From the NCBI RefSeq assembly GCF_901933205.1, contig NC_044576.1:11007024-11071023 (forward strand): a DNA stretch of 64,000 nt, in the 5' to 3' direction. Made by a program: the position numbers and the translations under genes. Source of the DNA: Camarhynchus parvulus. Its lineage: Eukaryota; Chordata; Aves; Passeriformes; Thraupidae. Positions 13,601-25,600 of the stretch are shown piece by piece; position 1 is the first letter of the stretch; every line of letters begins with the position of its first letter. The notes under the pieces were generated by a model. It saw nothing but the letters and a program-made list of their open reading frames with translations. It was not told the origin of the DNA and did not search any database.

Positions 13601-16600
13601 TTTGCTGGGGTTATGTCCTGCCTCAGCAGGCAGCTGCAGGTCAGGGGAGCAGTGCACTGGAGCTGTGTGTGTGTGCCATGAAAGCTGCCCAGCAGCTGGT
13701 CTGCACTTTTGAACTTTCACCAAGTTAGGAAAATCAGATTCAAGAAAATCCCTTTCTCCATTCAGCCTCACCATCCTATTAGAGTCAACAATAACTTCTG
13801 CTGCAGGTTATTGTTGGGGTGTTTGAACTCAGTATAGCAGTAAATCAAAGAGTTACCTCTCACAAAAATTAAGAGATGCACTTATTTAAAACGGTGACCT
13901 GCACTGACATGTTTTATTGCAATCACTTAAAACCAAACTTACTTCCATCTAAGTGTCACCATTTGTAAAATGTGTATTGAAAGACTTTCAATTATTTGAA
14001 ATTGAAGTTCCAGAAAAGCCCAAGCTGGGCAGCAAATAAGAGTGACAGAAACAGGAAGGTATCAACAAGTAAAGACCTAAATTTTTCAAATCCTGGGCAT
14101 GTTTTGGAACCTTTCTTCTCCAATGAGACATTGCATGCTCCCATTCCTAATCTTCAGCACATTAGTAGCCCCATTTTGTTTTCTCCTTGGTGTATCAGCA
14201 CTCTGAGCGAGGAGCACAAAAGGCAACTCTGGTTTGTCAATAAAGAGTTTTTAACAGCAATACCGACCTAAGGGCTTTTTCTCCCATACTATTCCTGACA
14301 TGCATCCTTTTATTAATGTCACAACATTGCTCCACAGGACAAACTAACCATGTACAAAATGACTTTCATCCAGGTCAGTCCCCTGATCTGCTCTGCAAAT
14401 ATCTGCACAGCTCATCCTGTAGGAGCAGGGGAAACCAAGGGTCAGGGATGCAAGGTGCCAGAATCACTGCATCCAGTTTTGCACTCAGAGGTGGTCATTG
14501 TCCCTGGCACCACTACCAAACTTAATTTGTGACTGAGCAAACTCTGCCCTGTAAGTTGTAATGGCTCCTCAGCAACATGTAACTAAACAATAGAGATGGG
14601 AACCTCTAAAAGGTGCCAGGACCATCTGAAATACAGAATGAGTCAATCTGAGCTGTAAACCTACGTAGGGAAAGACTGCAGTGAGTAGAAAGTCCAAAAA
14701 CATCTTTGAAATACTTGGATTTAAAATGAATGGGGTGTAAGATGAAACTTTTGTGAATAACAATGCACTTAAGAGATTTTCTAATGAAAGCCACCTCTGG
14801 GGACTAAATCAGCTGGCTGTTCAGAGATACAATGCTAATTGTAAAGTAGCATTAGTGTGGCTTCACAGCAGGCTTGTTAAAAAAGTCCTGGCTTCCTGAT
14901 AGAAATGAAATAGCATCACATCCCAATGTCAGACAGAGCAGCTCATATTGCAAACCCCCACACTCTTACACCTTCTGCTGGCACCTTGGACACGGCCTGC
15001 AGGAAACCCAGCAAGCAGCAGGGTGACAATAATTCACTTCTGGGAGGTGGCTTTAATTTACATGCTTTTCTGGTTGCCCTTTCTGTTATGCCCTTGATCC
15101 CTTCCTACCTTCTTAATATAAGCTGCAAATCTTTCCTGCCTTCTAAACACAAACTTCTTGGAAAACACTACATGAACTTCTGACATTCCTCTCAAATTAC
15201 TGCTTTATTGCCCTCTACTGCCAATATCTCTATGTTTTACAGAACAGTTTGGCCACAAGCACTTGCAAACATTTGTTTTTCTACAAGGCAACAAATAAAA
15301 TCTCATTTCACATACAGCATACAAAGTCTTCACTCGAGATACTCTCAAGTATTCACAGTCATAATCCATTAAGGTACCATCAGCTACCAGCACCTTCTAA
15401 TTAAGTGGCTGCAAAGCAGGAAATAGCTGACAAAAAGCAGTTAAAGCATCTCTGATCGAGTCTGCTTATGCAAATCTCTTAAGATAAGCTGGGCAGCTTG
15501 GTGCCTGGATAGCATGTGAGCTGAAAAAGTGGCAAGCAGCAGGTTTTGAGGTTACACACCACAATCCTTATCATTCTCTTGGTTTTGACATTACTGGCTA
15601 GACAAAGAGTTCTACAGAAATACAACCCAGAAAAAGTGGATTGCAAAGAAAAACACTCTGGGGTTCTACAAAGAGTTCTACAGAAATACAACCCAGAAAA
15701 AGTGGTTTGCAAAGAAAAACACTCTGGGGTGTCTTGGAGTTTGCTTAGAGTCCTTTTGACTACTCATAAAAAGCAAGAATTTCACAGTTTAAGACATCAA
15801 TTATAACATACAAGTCAGCAGTTAAGATTGACCATAAAGGAAAAAATTTAACTCTCCCTCAGTGCATTAGAGATTGGAAAGTATCAAGCAAGATTATCAG
15901 GGAAAAATCACTTGTATACTATTATTGAGTGGATAAAAACCCTGTTGTTACACCTGTGGTACAATTTTTCTACAGTTTGATTATTTTATATAGCCCAAGT
16001 TAAAGTAAGAAATAAAAAGAGAACATAGAAGTTATTTTGTACCAAGTTTGTTTTGCCTGTCTTGGAATATATAATCCCTTCAAAAGTTACTATTTCCTCT
16101 GAGTTTTTTTGCCAGTAAGTCCTCTTTTTTAAAACTAAAAATGAAAAAATATGTATAACCAGGTCACTGCCATTACATCTTTCCTATTGCCCTCCTTTAT
16201 AATTGGGAGTTGTTTTTCAGTCCTGTTTTGTCTCAGGAACAGGGTCAATCCACAGAACACTTAAATTAATAGAGTTATTTCTCTTCTCAAAGAAATGTTT
16301 GTGGGAGAAGTATTCCCATGGACTCCAAAGAACTCTGTCAGGCCTCACAAGGGGAGGCTCATGTCTGGAGCAGGGCTGGAGAAAAGTAGGTTGGTAGGTT
16401 TATTGCAGCCATGGCAGAAGGGAAACTGTGCTGCTGCCCCGGGAACTGTGAGGTTTCCACCTGGGCCAGCACATGCACCAAACCTGTCCTGCTGCTTTGG
16501 GCTCCATCAGAGCGCCCATGGAACAGAAATCCCTGCTCTGCTGCACTGAGGCCTCCTAGCATTGCTCTCAGAAAGCGTGCACCTTATTGTCATGAGTGTT

Positions 16601-19600
16601 AAAAGGCATCTGATGAAACACTGAGCTTTTTTAAACCTGAAGAGTGCAGTTTGTCTTGCAACATGCCTGGCTTGCCATACGAAGAGGGCAAACCATAACA
16701 ACTCAAAAATCAGTACAAGAGATGTGAAGTCAGGGTTCATAAATCACTGTGTTTTAAGCTGTACATAGAGTATAATTTGGGGTAATTTGGCTGAGTACTA
16801 CAAGAACAAAGCTTCATTTTTCTCCTTCAGACCTTCTCCTTCTATATCAGTGCCTAAAAATACTGATGAAATGCAGCCTGGCGTTATGCTGCTCCTACTT
16901 CAAATCATGACAGCTAATGCTACCTCTTCAGTGGGCTCCTGGCTTTAAGGAGCAATCTTGGACACAGCAGCATTAAAGAAGCATCAGCTATGACTGATTT
17001 AGTCTCTTCAGCTGCTGGGGTCGGTCTAGACAACCCATAAATTCTTTAAGAACTGAATGTTCATATGGAGATGCTTGCCATAGCCTAAGGTGAGGTTTTT
17101 AAACCTTTCTGCCCTCACCACTGCTTTTTCAGTTCCAAAAATTAAAAAGAAAGGATAGTCAAGATGATTAATACTACAAAACTGTTCTGTAGCAGCTTTT
17201 GGTAAACAGAAGTGGAGCTGGCACATACCTGTTCACTTTAATTGAATGGAAGTGCACTCCCTGGCTAATTAATTGTCCATTACCACCTACAGATTATTCT
17301 TTTAATAATGTCAGGCTCCATGCATTTCCTGGCAAATAAGTATGAATTGTCTTTTCCCCAAGGCAGATGACAGTGGGAGTTTGGAGGACAAGCAGCTGTA
17401 ATCTGGAACTCTGTCCCACACTGCTGAGAAATAGCTTAAAGCTCCACACGAGGGGCACTGACAGACACTGCTTTGCAGGAATGCAAAGACTCTGCTGGCA
17501 AAAAGAGTGGGGATGTTTTGTTTTTGCCCTCCCTACACAGCAATTCTGTGTTTATCTCATTAGCAGCATCAATTAAATGCTGTCAATAAAAACAGGTAGG
17601 AAATGCATGCTAGCACTTTACAGGCCTTAAAAAAAACAAAACAACCCAAGAAAATTCCCTCTAGACTGACAAGGAGGCACTGGCTAATTGTCACATTGAG
17701 GATTGAAGGGTGCATGGTTTAACTACAAAGTTCCTTATCAATGATTATTAATGACCTTTGGTTTTGATTAGATAAACTGGGGCATACCATGATGAGATGC
17801 TGTTTTGGCAGGAGCTGCTACTAGTATTTGGAGACATTCCCTCTCTCATTCTCCCTCAGTTTCCTGAGGTGGCAGTGCCATGCTGGGTGCCCTCCTGTCC
17901 CCAAAGGGCTGGGCTGGGGACAGGGAGCTGCTGCCTTCAGGGACCTCTGCACTCACACAGCTGGGCAGGGAACACAAACAGAGCTTCCTCTTTTTCCTCA
18001 GTGCATCACAAGCTGGGTAGGAGGATAAATATAACCTAAATTAAGGTTTGATTCTTCTTGTTCATTACAAGTGCCCTTAGCAGTCACACTCCCAATTTTC
18101 CAAGACTGCTCCCTTGGATGTATTGATGCTGCTGTCCATTGATGCAATGGAGAGGGGAGTAATTGGCACCCAATTCAGGTCTAACTAATTAAAAACCTTA
18201 AAAGATTCACAGGTAATCAAAAAAAATTAGAAAAATACTCTCTCTGCCCTTTCTGTGGTTGATAGCCATTTGAACAGAAGCCAATACCTTTTATTGTCAA
18301 AGTCTGTTTGGATTGAGACATCATGGAGAGAACACACACGTCTTTCCTGACATTCATTTATTTCATATACAGCTCAGCCTTGATGGTCTGATAAATTCTA
18401 TAGAACTGAAATGTCTTTGTGAATGTTTCTCATGAACATGGTTGGTAGAGTACTGTGGTCTGTACACATTTGAATTCAAACACTGCAGTACTGCTGCCTC
18501 AGATGGCACAAATCAGCTTAAACCCTGTGGACTTCAGTTAAACAAGTCACTTGAACTGTTCTGTCTTCCTCCTGGTTTTATACAACTCACCTTGAAAATG
18601 CCTTCACAGTGTTTGGTAGGAGACATTACCAAGCTATCATGAAAGGAGGCTAAATGATACTATTTAGGAATCTAGTGCACAGTTAAATATGGTCTTTTTT
18701 TTGTCCCCATCACTTACTATTAATGCAAGGTATTTTCAAGGGTGTCTCTAGATCTCTGTGAACCTTTATCAGCCAATTAATCTGCAGTCAAACAGGTCTG
18801 TGATGAGTAACCAACTCATTGTTTCTTTCTAGGCAAAACTAAAATCCTTCGCTGCCAAAATCATTCAGCTCCTGAAGGAATGGACTGAAACTTTCCCCTA
18901 TGATTTCCAAGATGAAAAATCCATGAAAGAGTTGAAGGAGATTGCTCACAGGATCACACAATGTGATGAGGTAGGGGTGGAAGAGAAGTGCTAAAGCAGT
19001 ATTTGTCAACTGTTCCATGAACTGTGCCATGTTCTGTGCAGTCCTGCAGGCAGCATTTCCTAAATGAACCACAGCAGCACTTGCTGAGTTGTCAGGGTAA
19101 CCACAGGACATGGGCTGCCTGATGGACTTAATGGTGCATTAGCAGGAACTGTCTACATCTAATCACCACATGTAAGGAGAAGAGAGAAAATGGTCCTGGC
19201 AATATGAAAAATGACTATGTGCAAAAGAGAAAGGACAGTAACTAGAATGGCTCAAGAGGATTTAATACTGAATTACAGACCATCCTTTGTACATTGTACA
19301 TGACATACTTTGTACATTACAATCCTTTGTACATTGTCACTGCTCTGTATGTCTAAGTTCTGCAAGACACACCAGCTAGCTGTATCACATGTACTCTTGG
19401 CCAAGGTGAAGGTGTTTATTATTTAGCAGCTCATTCCCAGCTTCTAACAATAAAAAGCAATAAAAAGCAGCTGGTTTATTGCAATGTTTCAGGTGACAGG
19501 CACAGTATTTCCACACAAAGTTATCTTTGAGCTCTGCTAGCTAGTCCCTCCCCAGTCTTAACAGCTCTGAGTTTCTAGCCTCTGAAGAAAACTAGGCCTT

Positions 19601-22600
19601 GAAAAAACCTTCTAAAGCAAACAGATAAAGTGAATTGGAATAAAACAAGGGGTGATAATTTTTTGGAGGGGGGCAATGGGGCCAGGGAGGGGGGTTGTTG
19701 GGGTTTTTTGGTTAGTTTTGGCTCTTTCCCAACATTCACAAAGCCTACACTTTCTGTTCCTTGAGAAAATCACTGTTAACAGCAATAGACAGAAGGAAGA
19801 GTATAATCAAGAACGACAAGAGAATTAGTTGTAAAGTGCTTGTACAAATGTGAAGTCTTACTTCTGTAGAAGTAGAAGCTTCTTTTTGTTTTTAAACCCA
19901 CAACTTCAAGATACTTTTGAGAACAATTAGGAGGAACCAGGAAGACAGTTGTATTATGTGCTTTTGTTGATTCAAGTAGAGAGAAAATGAAGAACAACAG
20001 GTCTGACAGCAGGGCACGAGTCAGGGCTAGGACAGCAGAGTGAGGTGAAGGAAGTACATCAGTTTTGTTGCATCAGCAGAGCTGTTTATGTGAGTGCTGG
20101 ATGAGAATGTCAGTGCCCCAGGAGGAGGGGAAGAGGAAACAGGACTACAGCCTTCTCTTCTCCTTGCAGACAAGGGCCAAGGGGCAGATGCTGCCAGAGA
20201 CAGCACTGTGAAAGGAGACTTGGCAGAGGTTTATTTAACATCTCTGTCTTAGTGTTTAATTTGTCTGCTACTTTGAACTAGAAAAAGAGTTGTGCCCTTT
20301 CTTTCTCCCTCTTCCTTCCCACTCCTATGTATGAATAATGGTCATTTGAGAAAAACCCATCTTTGTGGGATGGCTCCATGCTGTGGTGTCTGAGGCATCT
20401 GATGGCATCCATTAATTACAGCACCACCTCATTTACCCCCTTAACAAGGCTAATCAAAGTTCACCAATGGAGAGCTGTGCTTCATCTGACCCCTAGGAAA
20501 TACTAATTTGACACTGACAAAAAGCAGCTCTCACTCTTAAGTTTTTGTTAGCACATTGAATTATGCTTCAGCATGGAATTATGGTAAAGGCTGGGGGTTT
20601 ATTTTGTATTTTAAAGCTTTTTCAAATCCCCTTAGGACACTATTCTTCATACATAAAGGTAGAAGAAGTCACCTGAGAACTCACACAAAGCAGTCAGGTG
20701 TTGTCCTGGTGATAGCAGCACACCAAAAAGCTACAGCCAGGATTGCACCCCAAAGTCAGTAAAAATTAACTCAAACAGGTACAAGTCATTGTACAGTCAC
20801 TGACTTATCTTCCAAAGTTGTAGGGAAAATCAGGGTAAAACTAGTAATGAAAGGAAACTGCTGAAACTCTTAAGGACAACTGTCTAAGCATGCTAATGAA
20901 TTCATAATAGCTTAAGTAAGCCACAGCTTTTCATGTCTGAGTTTCTTTCCTCACTTTTACATAATATCTGCAATACTCTCACCTATCCTCAAGTGTCATT
21001 TTCTGCAACCCTGTCAGCAGGTCTGCTTCCTCCCAGACACATGGGCAAGTCAGGCACAGTGGCTGAAGGCAAACCACTCACAGTGGAAAGCTCAGTATGA
21101 GAGAATTCTGCTTTGTTTTAGTCCCCTCCACCAGGCTCCCTTGGCATTTCTGAACACTTGTAGCACAGTATCAGAAATGACTCCAGACAGCTGCTGTTCA
21201 GCAGTAATCCAGCCTCAAGATGAGCTACACTGCCTTCAGCTTTTCATTTGATTTCACTTGGGACTCAGATTATTGCCTTGTAAAGCACCATTCTGACACC
21301 ATTATTGCTTAATTATAACAGGCAATATACAAGTATTTGGTAGTCATCTCCCACATCTGCTGCATAATTTCAGTCATCACTGCACAGCAGTGGCTCCTTT
21401 GAATGGTCACAGATTCATTGCAGTTCTGTCTAGTGAGGACTGGCAGAAGTGAACCTTGTGGTTAACTTCAAGAAAAGTAATTTACATGAAAGCAAGAGAG
21501 TGATTCTGTGAGGAAAAGGACTGTCTGGTTGAATTAATTCTCCTAGCAGCAGAAGAAACCTGGGTCACTTAAAGCAGTAGCAGACAGGATGGGGGAGTAG
21601 GAAAGCAATCAAGTTAGCTCTTTGGGGGTGATCTCAGAGAAATGTCTACAGGACACAATGGCAGAAAAATAATCACCTTAGCTGTCAAAACACTGAGCAG
21701 ATGGATCGTGTTCCTGTGGCTTTAACTTTCAATGAATCCTTACAAATCTTGTGTTTAAAATCTGCACACGATAAACAGGAAAGGCATCTTAGTTGTGTGA
21801 GAACATGATGTATATTGTGCTCTTACATAAATATTTGGATACTTAGCTGTTCAAAGCTAAGTTAGGATATTGTAGGGGTATATCCCTGGACACTATGTGA
21901 ATTCCCTGGATTCTGCTTGGGCTAGACAGACTGGATTCATCAGTGGGTCTGATCAGAATGAGAGTTTTTGGCCCTTGCTGCACAGAGGTTCCAGGAAGCC
22001 TTGTGCAAGCAGCTGCAGCACCTTTCACATGCCCACTCCAGCTGCTGACACAGATGCCTTTGAAATGGGGCACTCCCCAAAGGAGCAGACCAGCCAGCCA
22101 AGCCAAGCAGAGCTGGGAAGGCAGGCAGGCAGAACAGTGTCATTATGGAGTTGTGTGGGTATTTAGGACAAGGTCATTTGTCACAGAATGATCAGCTCAG
22201 AAAAGATGAAAGAAATTGGATAATAGGCATTTATTTTTCCCAGGCAGAAATTCTCTGGTGATCCATGTCTGCAATAGCTAAAGGTTTTCAGCAGTTGTTG
22301 TTTCTCCCTTCTGCTTAGGAAAATGGAACAGTGAAAAAGATCATTAGCCAGATGACACAGAATCTCCTGATGGCCCTTTCTGCACGGAGCCAGTACCAGG
22401 AAATCAGAGAGAAATTCCGGCAGCCTGTCACTGACAAGGGCACCATCCTCAAAACCAAGCCCCAGTCAACCCAGAAGGACATCCTGAGTGTGTGCTGTGA
22501 CCCTCTGATCCTGGCACAGCAGCTGACCTACATCGAGCTGGTGAGGCTGACTGGGGTGGAGACTTCTGCTTGCTATTTAATAAATATTAACATTATTAAC

Positions 22601-25600
22601 ATACTCATCAATATGAGTTTGGCCGTGGCTTCACTGAGAGCCTCCAGTGTTTTAATAAAAAAATACCAAGTCAAGTCATGAACAAGACCAGTTAGACACA
22701 CTGATAAAAGCACCTCGCTCTAAGAAGATAAAGTTACCTAAATGTTCTCCTGACTTTGATTTGTTTTCACAGAACTCTGTTTGTCTGTACAATGACAATC
22801 TCTCCTCTCTCCAAACACAGGAAAGGGTGAGCAACATTTATCCAGAGGATCTGATGCAGATTGTCAGCCACATGGACTCCCTGGATAATCACAAGGTACA
22901 AAAAGGTGTACAGAGGGAAAAAGAAACATAGATGAACCAGGGTAAAGAATAATAACTCCATAATTTGAGTTTACCCTGTGCAAGAAAGACTGACATTTCC
23001 TAAGCTTCTTTAAGCTCATGCCTTAAAACACGTACAACAAGATTTTGTCAAGATGTGAAAAGCAAGTTTATCCTTTGGTAAACTTTGGCTTTATAATGCT
23101 ACAGGAGAGGTTTAACAGGTGACCTGTTCTCTTACAGTGCCGAAGTGATGTGACCAAAACCTATAATTTGGAGGCCTATGACAATTGGTTCAATTGTCTC
23201 AGCATGCTGGTGGCTACAGAGATTTGTCGGGTAGGTGTGCACAGAAAACCAGATAGCAAAGGGATCCTGCCTTAAGGACAAGAGGCAAGCAGTGGTCTAA
23301 ATGAGATTTACACATTAGCAGTGCAATTAAAGATAATAGCATTATTCAAGCATTAAATTATTTGCATGCTCATATGATTAAGAGTTCAAGGCTGTGTTTG
23401 ACTTTGCATATATTCCTTAATTTTGTGCAGCTGCATTAGTCATGCAGTGAAATGGAACTTGTGTGGACTGAGCTGGGAGCTCTTTAGGATTTATCTTTTT
23501 TTTTAAATACAGCAAAAGATTCTTAAAAACACTGCTCTTTAAATGCAGATTTACCAATAAACAGCTCTCCTTCCACTGCATTTAGATAACATTAGCACTG
23601 TGATATATTAATTTTTAAATCTATATAAATTCATTTTATTCATACAACATTCATTATAGGAAAATCAAGAATAAACTTTCTTTAAAATCTGGAAAGAAAG
23701 TGTACTGCTAGAAAGTTTAAAAAAAGTAAGAGAGGAGGAATAACCTTACTTAGAGGTTAAGGTAACTTCTGTCATATAATAGGCAAAGAAATGGAAGAAA
23801 ACTGCCCCAGAAACCTTTTTTTTTTTCCATGTGTGTTCTCTTTTTAGCTTCTTATTATGATTTTTTAGATTTCTATTAATTCCAGTTCTAGCAAATTGGA
23901 ATTATTTTTTCCTATTCCTGCTTGGTCAGTGGTCCTTCCACGGAAATCCCAATGGCTGCTGCATTTTCATGAAGTCCAGTGTACTGATCCTAATCTCTTA
24001 AGATTTCCTGCTCTCAGAAATGTATTGCAGAGGCACACCAAGACACTTCCAGAGCTGGCTGGTAGGGCTTGTACATTTAAGAAACCATCAAAGAAAGGTT
24101 TTAGCACACTGAGGGCTAAGCCAGACCTTTGACTACTGAACCATTTTCTTTTAATATGACAGAAACTTAAGTACTTGGGCCAGAGATTCTGTAGTCACTG
24201 CTTAGGAGCCATTTTTATATAAGCCAGAGAGAACTTTTAGGTTTAAACAGGGAAAATATTTTCATGAATTAATGCAATTCCAGGCAATAATTAATTTTGC
24301 TTTGGAGTTTATAAAAGAATTTGCAGATGAGATGCTCAGCATCAGTTGCTTGATCCTGTGCACCTTTGTGTGGGTGGGAATTTGTGTATTTGCTCATCCT
24401 CACTGCCTGCTCTCAACAGGTCATTCAGGAGTACATGTAGCAGAACCAGAAAAGCAGGATGTGGCAGTTGCTTTCTCTCACATTTAGGTTCCATGCCCCT
24501 GACTTTAAGTCTATCTCATGCTTCACCCCCTTTTTGAGGGGTTTAAATGTTTTGCATATATTCTGATAGCAGTGTCACATTATCTTCCTTTTCCAGTAAC
24601 AGGAAATTGCTGAAAGTATCCAGCTTGTTTAAACAGAATTGCCCAAGACATGGACTTCTCTGTATAAACAAAGATGTGCACTCCCTCAGAGCTACACAAG
24701 TAATTGGTAGTCATCCCAAATATTTCTGCTGTTTATTAAAAATTATTCTTAACAAAAAATCCCAAAGCCTATATTAAGATTTAGCTGGACAAAGTCTTGA
24801 AATGTCTATTCACTGAATCTGCTCCAGTGCCTTTGGCTGGACATCCTATCCAAAATTCAAACCATCCCTTGCTTCTTGGGTGTTTCTCCAGGTTGTAAAG
24901 AAAAAGCAGCGTACAAGAATGGTGGAATTTTTCATTGATGTGGCAAGAGAATGCTTCAACATTGGAAACTTCAACTCCATGATGGCTATTATCTGTGAGT
25001 ATCCTTAGCACAGATGGCAAAAGGCATCTCCATTTCACAACCTGACTGGCAGGACTGCTCACACTTGCCCTGAATTGGCCGAGCACATCAGCATGCACCC
25101 TTCCCCAGGGACAGTGTCTGCCACTGACACATTCATGTGTGGGTGGGTGAGCTTCAGCTGCAGCTTCTGCTTGTCAGCCTGAGACACCTCCCAGAATGTG
25201 TGGTGGTGATACATAAGCCCAGTTATTTTAGCCCAGTATTTTTTCAACTGAGTTGTTTCTTGGTCTCCTCTCTCCCTGCATTCAGCTGGCATGAACCTGA
25301 GCCCTGTGGCACGGTTAAAGAAAACCTGGTCCAAGGTCAAAACAGCCAAATTTGATGTTTTAGAGGTATGTACAAAGTTTTGGCTTCGTGTAGAAATCCA
25401 CCAAATAGTTTCATCCAAACCTCTGCTAGCTACTGTGTCAGTGGTCACCAGCACACAAACGTTGTGAGAGTGTTTCCTCCATTTCAAACTCTCTACTTGT
25501 CTGCAATGAAAAGTGGATTCCAGCTCTCTCTAGATTATTTCTCCCCAGAGTATTTTTGCCAATTTAACTTCGAGGCAGTTTCAACTCCAGTGAATGCTGC

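Larger units (their letters stand above)
18971..22318 (+). other. RASGEF1A: RASGEF1A intron 4
   Basis: This intron of 3.3 kb contains a three-copy 20-base imperfect repeat rich in TTTGTACA (19281-19340), a G-quadruplex-type G-rich tract (19668-19703), and a segment at 20405-20465 with TTAATTA and ATCAAAG (TCF/LEF-like) motifs. No coding exon is recognised. Confidence 0.7.

Noticed and set aside
25059..25487. 142-codon minus-strand frame overlapping RASGEF1A coding exon 8
   Set aside because: It is antisense to a real exon on the plus strand with good splice sites, and the translated sequence is unrecognised.
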